Shown: positions 12,124 to 22,599 of the stretch, one piece after another
Layout: every line of letters begins with the position of its first letter
How positions within the stretch are numbered: the first letter of the stretch is position 1
NCBI GenBank assembly: GCA_019722365.1
Contig: JADFUC010001889.1
Span: 1,674,001 to 1,738,000 of the forward strand
Reading direction: 5' to 3'
Length of the DNA stretch: 64,000 nt
From: Lithospermum erythrorhizon
Lineage: Eukaryota; Streptophyta; Magnoliopsida; Boraginales; Boraginaceae
Program-made: the position numbers and the translations under genes
Notes under the pieces: model-generated
What the model was told of the DNA's origin: nothing
The model's input: only the letters and a program-made list of their open reading frames with translations
Database searches by the model: none

Positions 12124-12621
12124 TTAACCATGAATTACATCACTTCTCTGAGAAGGGCTTCTAAAAAACCCAGAACCGTAAAACTTGCCCCACATTTCCT
12201 CCTCCAAAGCAAGAATATCTTTATCAGAATGATGGGCATCTACCATAGCCACCAGCTCACCGCAATCCCATCTCCTTTCCGAGGGAGGCAGACCATTCAC
12301 GTTCAAGATCATCCTACGACGTCGTTTCTTCCTTATTGCCTTCTTATATATCCCTGCAGGAAGCTTGTAAACAGCTAATATTAGAAGATTAACCACCGCA
12401 CATGGGCAGCAGCAGCACACGGCGGCGCATTCGGCCGAAGTAGTTCCAACCACCTCAGCACACCTGGAGTTTCCGTAGGAATTGGAGGTGGGTGGAAGTT
12501 GCCCTCTGGAGGAGAAATATTTATTGTCCAATAAAGGCTCCCTCCTATTGTGTGAAGGACGAGTTTCATGCAGGACAACTTCTTTGCTCATTGGAGACTC
12601 CCCTGGTTTTTTTCTCTTCAT
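12124..12621 (-). CDS. Conserved plant protein of unknown function, Cys-rich hydrophobic core
   Basis: Single-exon frame of 165 aa. I chose the ATG at 12621; a second Met ten codons in (12591) is an alternative. The order of parts is a basic N-terminus with HNRREPLL (about 25-35), a flexible Ser/Pro/Asn stretch, the signature AECAAVCCCCPCAVVNLL (about 64-81) running into LAVYKLPAGIYKKA, a strongly basic IRKKRRRR, and an acidic C-terminus with LEEEMWGKFYGSGFFRSPS. From memory, plants encode a family of small uncharacterised proteins with this layout (CCCCPC core, basic run, EMWxKFYGxGFWRSPSQ tail). The Cys-rich core may be membrane-associated or acylated, but this is a guess. A TATA-like ATATATAT lies about 45 bp upstream and a G-rich tract about 180 bp upstream. 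Confidence 0.8.
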   Translation of the reverse strand: MKRKKPGESPMSKEVVLHETRPSHNRREPLLDNKYFSSRGQLPPTSNSYGNSRCAEVVGTTSAECAAVCCCCPCAVVNLLILAVYKLPAGIYKKAIRKKRRRRMILNVNGLPPSERRWDCGELVAMVDAHHSDKDILALEEEMWGKFYGSGFFRSPSQRSDVIHG

Positions 12622-12800
12622 GATCAACAAATTTGGCCTTGAAATTATTAAAGAAATCCTATGTAATATATATGATCCTGAATATTATTGTTATTACGGA
12701 TGATGTCTGCTGGAAAATTATTAATACATCCAGAAGGTCTGTATTCGAAAAAAATGTTGAGCATGTTGAAATGAGAGGATGTTTAATTTGCGGCCCTTAC

Positions 12801-12834
12801 GGAGGGGGTGGTTCGGGGGGGGGAGGAGGAGGAA
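12801..12834 (+). other. G-run tract upstream of the small conserved gene
   Basis: The plus strand carries GGAGGGGG, GG, GGGGGGGG, GGAGGAGG in 34 bp, enough G runs for a possible quadruplex. It lies about 180 bp upstream of the ATG at 12621, on the strand opposite the coding strand. The effect on expression is unknown. Confidence 0.5.
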
Positions 12835-12905
12835 AGAGTCGCCCGCCGTGTAGGAATCAAACACGGCAAACTCTTCGGGTTAGGGGTTGGGAGAGTTTTG
12901 TGTGA

Positions 12906-15187
12906 TTTATTAAGTCAAATGTTGGTTCCTGAATAATCGGGATTCTTGGTTTTAAAGACCAATGAAATTGAAATTGCTAGGACTTAGGATTTATCAAATT
13001 GGTTGTAATTGTCCACAAGTTTAGAAAATAATTTGAGCTAACGAAAGAGAGATTATTAAGTGTGTGATAGGCGATTGGAATGTAGAAGATGTATATAAAG
13101 TGTGAATAACGGTTTCTCGAGGTCGTTGTGTTGGAATATCACGGAAGAGTTAATCGTGAATGTGTCTCAATTGATCAGTGACTAAAACTTTCCTTTTAAC
13201 CACTTTAATACAAAATTCTCTTTTTATGAGAGTCGAACTCATACAGCAAGAAAAAATAAGGGTATTGATACTTATTACTCTAGATCTTTATCAGTTGAGT
13301 TATGTCCGTTATAAGTATTAGAAGATATATATAAATGTATAGGGTAGTGTTCTTGCATTGGAAGGGGGTGACAATACCAAAGATATTGATTTTTTTATTG
13401 TGTAAATTATAGTTTCTCATATTAAGCAAAAAAAAAAGTATTATTTAAAACTTTATTTATCATCACAATCTTGTGTAATACTTATTTAACAACTTTCAAA
13501 TTGTATATTATTATGGATTGCCCAACACTTATTTGGATATATGCATGAGTTAAATTTATTATTTAGACTAAGTTAATGTAGTCATCAAACGCCAGCATAA
13601 ATTAGCGTGATCATTATAATTGAACTGTACGGAGTAATAAGGTAGCACCTCAATCGCTACAAATTCCAAATTAATAATCATAAACTAAATATTTGATGGT
13701 TTATTAGGAAAGACTTGCAGGAGACGGTAGGCAACAATAGAAATCAATTATTTTTCGGATAAGCTTTGATTATTAAATGAAGGATATCCATAAAACATAA
13801 ATGTCAACTTTAAAGGAGTAATAGAATATCCAATTATTTCTATTAGCACAAATAAATAAATAAATAAATCATCTTATTTTGTTTTATTAGATTAAGAAGA
13901 CGTAATGAAAAGTATTCCAGTATAAGTTTTAGTTTAAACACGATATCGAAGATTTTGTCAAATTCCTTGAGGGTGTGGAATGGTGTTTTTGGTTTGGAGA
14001 ACATTTTTTTAGAGTTTTTTGTTTTTTGTTTTTTGTTTTTTTTATTTGGAAAGGACAGTAATCATATATCTATGCCTTTTGTTTGGTAGGAACGATGCAA
14101 TTAACGAATTGAAATATACGAAATTATACTTTTAAATATTATGCTTGAAGAATTGTTGACACTTGACAGCTATATAGGCAATGGTTGATATTTGTTAACT
14201 ATCAACAAGTCGATTTAATTAATATTTTTTATTTTTGGTTTCTTGTTCATCAATTATTTTTTAATTATATTATATATAAAACATTACATGAAAATAATAT
14301 TTGAATATTTTTTTAAACATAAATACAGAAATATCAAATTTATAATATTTAATTAAAACCAGCCCTGCAAAGGTGAGACAATAAAGACTTGTTTTCTAGA
14401 ATAATAAATTAAAAATAAGCCCATTAGTTAAAAGATTGTGAAAAATGAAACGTCAATTAAAAATGGCCCGAAAGATCTAGGTATGTCTCGTCGACAATAG
14501 CTTTATATTTTCATCTATCAAGTGAACCCTCTTGTGTGTTGCGACAAGGTGAGTGTTTGAAAAAAAAGAATATAAAAGAATATTCTGTTAGAAAATGAAA
14601 TAATATAAAAATTGATGAGAAATTACATCCACTCGACCACTTAATTTTTCTCAATCCAAATAATGTAAATACTAGAATACTTATCTTTTTCTTTCATTCT
14701 ATTTAATTCAACCCCACATCGGATATATTTTCAATAAATAAAACAATGAATTAATCCTCCCTTTTGATTCCTCCAACCAAACAAATTATAGCGGAAAAAA
14801 CATAGAAATGTTTGGGTACACGAGTTTTAAACCTTTGGTTTGATGAGCTGCTACTTTCACAAAATTATCTTGAATTTCTAAAATTATACATCGTTTCTTA
14901 AATGTTTTTATAATGTTTACAAAACATTTCTTACTTCTATCAATTCCGAAACTATATTCAAAGACGAAACTTTAAACCATGTAAACAAGTGTCATTAATA
15001 TATACACAACTTTGTTAATCAACAAAGAAAGAAACGACTAAAATCTAAACAAAACTCACTACTCAAATATCCCATACACAAATTCTGCAGGAGTGAAGAA
15101 TTCAAAAAACAACAGATGATAAAAATCAACACCATAATCATATTGATTTGTATGGCCTCTGAAAATCGAACTTAACGAGTAAATCTT
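12906..15187. other. Intergenic, AT-rich; one SINE-like fragment
   Basis: No coding sequence is supported. It includes a tRNA-like fragment at 13225-13310, a TACGGAGTA word at 13626, and T-rich and AAAT-repeat tracts near 13850 and 14000-14045. Confidence 0.45.
13225..13310 (-). mobile_element. tRNA-like SINE head fragment
   Basis: On the minus strand an A-box-like CATAACTCAACTGATAAAG (near 13304) is followed about 70 bp later by a B-box-like GAGTTCGACTCTC (near 13236). The spacing and order fit a tRNA-derived SINE head. No flanking duplications were found. Confidence 0.35.
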
Positions 15188-17630
15188 TCACAATTGTGTC
15201 CTCGAAAAACATCTCCATTGCCCAACATGTGGTCCTTTGTTCAAAAGCAATAACAAGCCTGTGTTATGGGGTGACTTTCCAAACATGTACCTAGAACATA
15301 AGACATTAATTAGTATTTGTGAAGGAGCTGGAGAGGAGGAGGTAGAGATAGAATGGTATATTAAAGATTTAGAAGCCTCCAACTTGAATACGTTCAAGCA
15401 AGACAACCTTAATCAATATGAAAAAAGTTCCACTAACCTGCATCGACGTGCTTCTTTTTTCCAGATTACGAGTGAAGTGACAAACTGGATCAAACACAAG
15501 ATGAGACATGTTAGCAAGTATGCATAGGATGAACATCGAGATAACAATGTATTAAGAAATTTCTACCCTTCTAGTTAATTGTTATCTGTTCACGCCACTG
15601 AAATAGTAGCCTATGTATCGTCTTAACTTTAGTTGTTCAGAAAGGAATCACAATCGATTCAGAATTAGAAGGACAATGCTTTGAATGATAACTACAAATT
15701 ATGGCCACAAGCCTATCATGTTCTTGATAGCATACTGAAATTTGGACATGAATAAACTATAATCTTGGGGTGGGTGTGAGGTGGGGAATATAATAAAGAT
15801 CAAAGTGAAGGAATCACATTAGGGTTGTAACATCTCAAAACATGGGCAACAGGTAAGGAAATTCAACACACACATACAAATAAAGATATTAAGCATTGCC
15901 TCGTCTAAAGCACAAAAATAAAAGTGAAGGAATCACATTGGGGGTTGACAGGTTGTAACATCTCATTTCAGAACATGGGCAACACAGTTAAGATAACTCC
16001 ACACTCATAAGCAAAAAACTATTAGTCATTACATAGTCTTAAGCATGAAAAGTGTGTAATGAGTAGTTAAAGAACATGGGAAATAGGTAGGAAAATTCAG
16101 GGGAACGGCAATCCAGTGAAAAAATCAGAAATTTCCTTGTCTTAAGCATGATTAAACCTGGGACATTCATAATCAAGGAAAAACCATCACAAGAAACAGG
16201 AAGCGTAGGACTTCGCTAATAGAACCTAATCAGGTTACCTTGTAGACGGACAAGAAGGAAAAGACGGCAAATAATGATGGCTTTGCAACAATAGCGCTTC
16301 TTGGAGGTGGCATCTCCTTACATAAATGCTGAGCTATTTCTTTCAATAAAACCAATTGTGCTTTATCAGTTCTCATAGATATGATAGCCTGCCTCATTGA
16401 TTCTTTGTCTGCCTCCAGAACCTGAAGTCTCATATACATTTTTTTGATCTCTGGATCTCCAAAATCTGCGTGATTTTGTGACTCCTTCGGAGTCATCATA
16501 TAATTGTCAAAACCCCCAATAGAAGCTTTGGTTTCTGCAACATTGTTATATGGAGCCTCCTGATGTATAGAATCAATAGTGTAAACCCTGTCATTCATGT
16601 CATCCCCATTTTCTGAAGCATTATCCACTTTCTTCATATTGGAATATTCCTCCACCTGTGACTCTTCTTTCTTCTTTATGCTGCCAAAATTTGGGGATTC
16701 AGTTTCTTTGGGAGTAGTAGCTGCGTTATCTGTTGAGAAATTCGTTATATGCCTGGAACGTCTTGGAGATTGACCAAGAATCACCTTCTCTAGGGCATCC
16801 TCTGCAGAAATAAGTTCACCTTCTGGTCGAACATTTTTAGGTGTCCTTTCCAGCTGATCGATACGGAACTCCAAATCTTTCAAGTGATCAATAGATCGTG
16901 GAGTGTCCCCAAATGCATATTTCTCAACATCATATGGAACTTCATTATCAGCGTCAGAATGCACATAATTCTCGTTCAGTTTACACTTCAGTCGGGGGTA
17001 ATCATAAACAGGAAAATCAAGTTGATCATCAAGATTATTATCATCGATAGAACTATAGTTCTGGATCCGCATATGACTCCTGGGACCTTCATCAAAATCA
17101 ACCTCCGTGAACCCATAACTCATTATCCTGTGCTTATAAGATTGCACCTCACATGTGAGTGATTGAATAGTATGTTCCCTTTTGTACAATACATCTTCCA
17201 ATGCCAAAATCTCCTGCTGATCATGGGCCATTTTCTCCTCAGCAAACCTCTTAAACTGCCTAGACTCCATATCAACTTCAGCCTTTTCTCTCTGCAATCT
17301 CAAGATCATAGACATGGCTTCATTTGCAGCTGAAGATGATGCATTCCTCTCCTCCTCCAAGTCACCACAAAGATCTTCAATTGTCTCTTGCTGGTTTCCA
17401 ACAGTTTCACGCAGCACATCAACCTCATTCCCAATCTCAATGCGTGCAACCTGAGAAACAACGAGTCCTGGGATCACAAACTTCCCCTCATCTTCGTATT
17501 TGTCAAATTTTCTCTTAACAGACCGGAAGCATGCCCTGGAAAGCGAGCTATTCATCAATGGGCTACAGGAACACCCACAATCACAACATTTGACCAAGCT
17601 GGTCGACGGGGGTGATGCCTCCAAATCCAT
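15188..17630 (-). CDS. MYOB7: Myosin-binding protein 7-like (GTD-binding domain protein)
   Basis: Coding exons 16239-17630, 15438-15484 and 15290-15188 join in frame across GT-AG introns to give 513 aa, close to the roughly 518 aa I recall for the Arabidopsis protein. The start is the ATG at 17630 (MDLEASPP). It opens with KCCDCGCSCS (14-23), then a GTD-binding coiled coil (about 68-165: long Glu/Arg heptads including LCGDLEEERNASSSAANEAM and EVQSYKHRIMSYG), an acidic variable middle, a second helix (about 410-440), and a hydrophobic segment (about 450-472) that could anchor it. The tail YMFGKSPHNTGLLLLLNKGP and QWRC is typical of this subfamily. MYOB proteins bind the globular tail of myosin XI and link it to transport vesicles. 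The two small 3' exons are easy to miss. The family call is firm; the exact paralogue is likely. Confidence 0.9.
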
Positions 17631-17829
17631 AACCAATGCACATTAATTCACACCCAAATATATCCAACAAACTAAACAAAACCCAAAAGTTCAATCCACC
17701 CACCTGTCAACAAATAATTTTCACCCGCAAATTTCAAACCCGCCCCTCTTCAATGAAATGTTCGTTCTTCCTTCAAATATGAACTAAAAAGATTAAATTT
17801 CCGAATCAAACAATACGCCACTAAATTCA

Positions 17830-18960
17830 CCAATTCCAAGAACACAAAAGGAAGTTCAACAAGTATTGAAAACCTGCATTTAAAAATAACAGACAAACAC
17901 ATCAAATTCACAGCTATAAAGTCAATCTAAACTATACACACATTGGCACATAGGTCTGTATTACACAATCCAACAATCATCATTGCATACATATCACCTA
18001 AATAAATCGTGATAAAACCCATACAAATTTAATCTACTTCCAAAAGTGATAAACAGAGGTTGGGAAAAACAATTAATCGCAAACAGAAAACTCTCCAATT
18101 GCAATACCACAAAAGAAAGTTCAACAAATATAAAAACCTGCATATAAAAATATCAAAAAACATCAAATTCAACACTCTAACAATCTAAACAATACATAAT
18201 TCATACATGGCTTCGTAATACATTTACAACAATCATCATTGCATACATATTAGCTAACTTAATAGCGACAAACCCAAAAAACTTTAATCCTTTTTCAAGA
18301 AAGAGGGAAGCAATTTATCGAATCAGTTCCATGAACACAAAAGAAAGTTCAACAATGATAAACACATCAAATTCACAATTTTTACAATATAAACAATACA
18401 AAATTCATTATTCATACATGGGTTTGTATCACACATTCCAAAAACCATAATTGAATACATGTCACAAAAATTAAATAGCAAGGAACCCCATAATAATTAA
18501 ATCTTTTTTAAGAAAGGGGAGGGGGAGGGGGGATGGATATTCACCAAAAAAAAGTTCAAGATCACTCAATTGGTAAATAACTAGAGTGCTAAGTCTGTGT
18601 AGGTTCAACTCTCACACAAGAAGCGAATCTTGTGTTTAAGTGTTTAAAACTCTAATTTCTTGAACAATTGAGCCACATCCTGCCATGAACTTCTACGTGA
18701 TATGCTAGAGCAAGGAGGGCTTTTAGTGTGACGATTTTACACTTTTACAAAAGAAAGTTCAACATGTATTGAAAGTATCCATATAAAAATATCATAAAAC
18801 ATCAAATTCACAACCCCAACAACCTAAACAATACCCAATTACCTAAATTGCATCATTTCATACATACCACCTAATTTAATAGCTAAAAAACCATAAAAAT
18901 TGAAACTAACAAACAGAAAATTACCAGTGATTGAGCTAAAGAGAGCTAAAGTATTCTTGA
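17830..18960. repeat. Degenerate tandem repeats upstream of the MYOB gene
   Basis: Four diverged copies, about 200-270 bp each, begin near 17840, 18105, 18330 and 18750. Shared words in order are ACAAAAGAAAGTTCAACAA, AACATCAAATTCACAA, TCTAAACAATACA, ATTCATACATGG, CATCATTGCATACATA and a TTAATAGC word. The last two are separated by an inserted tRNA-like block. The array covers roughly 0.2-1.3 kb upstream of the start at 17630, so it occupies the likely promoter or 5' leader. Confidence 0.7.
18545..18745 (+). mobile_element. tRNA-like SINE insertion splitting the repeat array
   Basis: An A-box-like CTCAATTGGTAAATAACTAG (18567) is followed by a B-box-like AGGTTCAACTCTC (18600), spaced as in a tRNA. 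The stretch also has an inverted echo (CTTGAACAATTGAG near 18662). It separates the third and fourth array copies, so it is younger than the array. Confidence 0.4.
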
Positions 18961-19182
18961 ATGGTCAAATGGGGTCTGGAGTTTGAGGAAAATTGAGGAA
19001 AAGTGGAAAATTGAGGGGGGGGTTGTTAGCAAAATATTGAATCATAATTACGGAGTATATTATCTGCTTTGGAATTCGTGAAGGATAATAATAAGTTTAA
19101 TTGATAATTTTATTTTAAGTGATTTTGGTGAATAATGTTTAAATAATAATAAATATATAAAACTATGAAAAGAAACTAAGAA

Positions 19183-19793
19183 GTGTTTGGCTAAAAAGCT
19201 TATTTTTTATAATTTACAAATGACAATGCAACATAAATAGATCACTTATAAGTTGTCAAATTTATTTTGACTAACATAACTTATAAGTTGATAGAGAATC
19301 TTTTAGAGTTGTAGAAAGGTATAATGACTTATAAATATATCTCATTTATATATTATTTTTTTTATCTTTGTGATATAAATAAATTAGTAATTTAATATTT
19401 GAAGAGATAAAAATAACTATAATTAAAAATTATATTTTATGACTAAAAATATAATATTTTTTTTTATTTTTATTTTTCAATAAAGTAAATCTTTGAAAAA
19501 TTGGTATAACTAAAAATTATATTTTTATGACTATTAAATGAATGATAAATAAGGTATAAAGTTAAATATTAAGGGGTAATTAAATAAATTACTTGATCAA
19601 ACCAACTTATAAGTTGGAGCAAAAAAAGTTGTAAAATAAAAGTTAGAATTTGCTACTTTTTTTATTTCATCTTATAAGTTGATTGCAACTTATAAGTTAC
19701 AAACAAAAAGTGTTACCCAAACATGTCATTTTGGCCAAATCACATTATAAGTTGATTTTGACCCCCCAAAAAAAAAAACTTAGCCAAACACCC
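19183..19793. mobile_element. hAT-type MITE, GGGTGTTTGGC termini
   Basis: The element begins GTGTTTGGCTAA and ends TTAGCCAAACACCC. It is flanked by near-identical 8-bp duplications, ACTAAGAA (19175-19182) and TCTAAGAA (19794-19801), the length expected for hAT. The interior is packed with the palindromic word ACTTATAAGT and has no coding capacity. It shares long interior stretches with the nested elements at 21.3-22.4 kb. Confidence 0.7.
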
Positions 19794-19801
19794 TCTAAGA
19801 A

Positions 19802-21320
19802 TTCTTGATATTTACAGTCTATCATTTTATTTTTGGATTTAATTTTACATTAAAAGTAAAGTGACATTATCAATATATGAAACTAAGTAAGAAAATGAGA
19901 TAATCGAATGCTTTAGCAGTTGATCGTGAGTTAAGAGTTAGAATGTATATATAGGGAAAAAAGAGTACATGAATTATTAATCTTAACTATCAAAACAACA
20001 AAAGTAAAACATCTTAACTATCAAAACAAAAAAAGTGAAAATATTATTGATGGAAAAATAATGAAATGTCAATCAAAATGAATTCTAAAACATGTAATTT
20101 ATTTTGACTTTGAAAAAAATAATTCTAGTAACGAGAGTACTCTCAAGGAATAAAAGAAAAAGAAAAAAAAGGAAAAAAGAAAAGTAAAAAGAGGACTGGG
20201 CGAAAACGGCATTCTTCGAGAGAAGGTCATGGTGTGTTGTAGCCTACACGTTTTGTTGTGGTCACCACGTCAATTTTATCGCCTATTTAGTCTTTTTGTT
20301 TGTGGTTTGGGAAAATAGTAAGATACAAAATGTGAAATTTGATAAAACCAAATTTTCAATCAATGTAAATACAAATATGTGGGAGTCAACTCAATAAAGG
20401 TATTTGTGGCCTCATGGCCTAGTGATATTCGATCTGAAATTTCAGAGAGACAAACTGTTTCTTTTAAGTTTAGGTTTCCATTTGCTATATTGTATGTAAT
20501 TTGTAATTTTTATTGTTAGAAAAAAAACTCAGTAAAGTTAAGAAATCTTAAAAAGATCAAATATGAGCATGTTTACGTTGATAAAGTAAATTTGAGTAAG
20601 AATGGTTTTTTTAAATGATCAATTATTTCAAAACAAATGGAATGATCACTAGGTTCAAGTTGTGTGAAAATAGAATGTTTTACTTTTATTAATATGTTAA
20701 ATAATTAGGAAATATTTTCCATTCCGGAGTCTATTTTATTGGAACAATTCCAGAACTTTAATTAGATCATATAAAATAAGATTTTACTAAAGATTAAAAG
20801 TAACCATAATTGATATATGATATCCATACTTGAACTAATTAGAGAAGTTTTTAATTCAAATGATTGTCGGATCAGTTTTTGCGGAATCAATATTTTAGTA
20901 ACTTATTCAAGAAAAATGCTATGATGGAATTTTTGAGAAATTTTAATAAAAGATTAATTATAAAATAAGTTTGTGATATATTCCAACCAATAAATAACAC
21001 ATCATATTGAATGAGTATCAATTTGATACTCTAACTAAAATTTTGGAATCGCTCCGTAAAAAAAAAGTTCCAAAACGATAGAAATTTTCAATTAAGTAGG
21101 AGCATATACTGATATACTCTTTCTTAATATGTGACATTTAATTACGAAATAATACGAAGGGAGTCTAATTCAAAATTGGAGGTTGAGGTGATTCTATCAC
21201 ATTAATGAAGAGATAGAACTTAGCAGGGCTTCAATGCCAATTGTGACATATTGAAATTCTAAGGACTATTTACAATTATTGCTTCAATCATATTGCAATG
21301 CAGTGAATAATGCAAATAAA
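19802..21320. other. Intergenic, AT-rich, no gene seen
   Basis: Apart from one SINE-like unit at 20398-20530, only AT-rich DNA with A-rich tracts (20150-20190) is visible. Confidence 0.45.
20398..20530 (+). mobile_element. SINE-like unit with a tRNA A box
   Basis: TGGCCTCATGGCCTAGTGAT at 20406 matches the plant SINE head pattern (TGGCCTAGTGG). It is followed by a T-rich, ATTTGTAATTTTTATTG tail. A B box is not clear, so this may be a degraded copy. Confidence 0.35.
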
Positions 21321-22410
21321 GGGGCCGTTTGGCTAAGCTTATTTTCTTATAAACTTATAAGTTGTTATGAGGCCGTTTGGCTAAGCTTATTTTTTTTAAC
21401 TTATAATTGACGTACTTATAAGTTGTAACCTAACTTATAAAGTATGTCATATAAAGTTTGTCAATTCATTTTGACTTGTTTGGTTAACATAACTTATAAT
21501 GAGATTTTTTCTTACATGTTTGGATAACAATAACTTATAAGTTGATAGAAAGAGTAAAATGACTTATAAGGACCTCAAACTAAAAAGGGGAGTGGTTTGT
21601 TATTAAATAAGGGGTAATCAAGTAATTTATTTGGTCAAACTAGAAAAATAAGTTGGTAAAAAATTAGGAATTGAAACTTTTTTTGAATCAACTTATAAGT
21701 TGATTGGAACTTATAAGTTGAGTGCTAGAAATGTTTGTCAAACACTTATTTTTGCCGATCAACATAAGTTAGTTTTGACAAAAAATAAACAACAAACACC
21801 TATATGTGACCAATTTATAAGTGATAATGCAACTTATATGTAGGTCATTTATAAGTTATCGGTCGTTTTGTGTTTAACATAGTTTATAAATGAGTTTTTT
21901 CTACATGTTTGGATAACAATAACTTATAAGTTGATATAAAATCTTTTGGAGTTGTAAAAATTATAAAATGACTTATCTTGACATTTCATTTATATATCAC
22001 TTTTTTTATCTTTATGATATAAATAAATTAGTAATTTAATATTTGAAAGAAAAAAAAATCTATTTTATGACTAAAAATATAAAAAAAAATTAACAAAAAT
22101 TGAAATGCTTAAAAGTTGGTATAACTAAAAATTGTATATTTATGACCATTAAATAAAGGATAAATAAGGTATAAAGTTAAATATTGAGGGGCATTGAAGC
22201 AATTTACTAGGTCAAACCAACTTATAAGTTGGAGTAAAAAAAAGTTGAGAAAAAAAAATTGGAAATTGATACTTTTTTAAAATCAACTTATAAATTAATT
22301 TCAATTTATAAGTTATATGTTGTAAATCCTAGTCAAACACTTATTTTTTTGTCAAATCAACTTATAAATTGATTTTGAAAAAAAAAAAAAAAAAGTTACC
22401 CAAACACCCT
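21321..22410. mobile_element. Nested hAT-type MITEs
   Basis: Two left ends lie 50 bp apart: GGGGCCGTTTGGCTAAGCTT (21321) and GGCCGTTTGGCTAAGCTT (21371). Matching right ends are AACAAACACC (about 21796) and CCAAACACCCTC (about 22410). The simplest reading is one MITE inside another. From about 21925 the sequence runs closely parallel to 19290 onward in the other locus (ACTTATAAGTTGATA, AATCTTTT, GAGTTGTA, ATAAATAAATTAGTAATTTA). No transposase is encoded. Confidence 0.6.
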
Positions 22411-22599
22411 CTTCGTCTGAGCTTCAATGGTCCAATTTGAGAGCGAAAACAATAAAATGCTGATCAATAATATTGCAAGGAAAAAAGGGCCAACTAAAAA
22501 ATTGAATTGATAAAAATAAAAATCAGTTAAAAAGCTCAAGTTTGATAATACTCCTCCAAAACATCTGAAAACCTATACAATTACTTATAATCTTGAGAT

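Noticed and set aside
12633..12905. Glycine-rich 90-aa plus frame
   Set aside because: The glycines come from the G-run tract; no start context or family support.
15237..15527. 96-aa plus-strand frame
   Set aside because: It is antisense to the last two exons of the MYOB gene, which have matching family sequence and splice sites.
17830..18960. CRISPR-like or satellite array
   Set aside because: Units are long, diverged and without spacer structure, and the genome is a plant; a local tandem duplication explains it.
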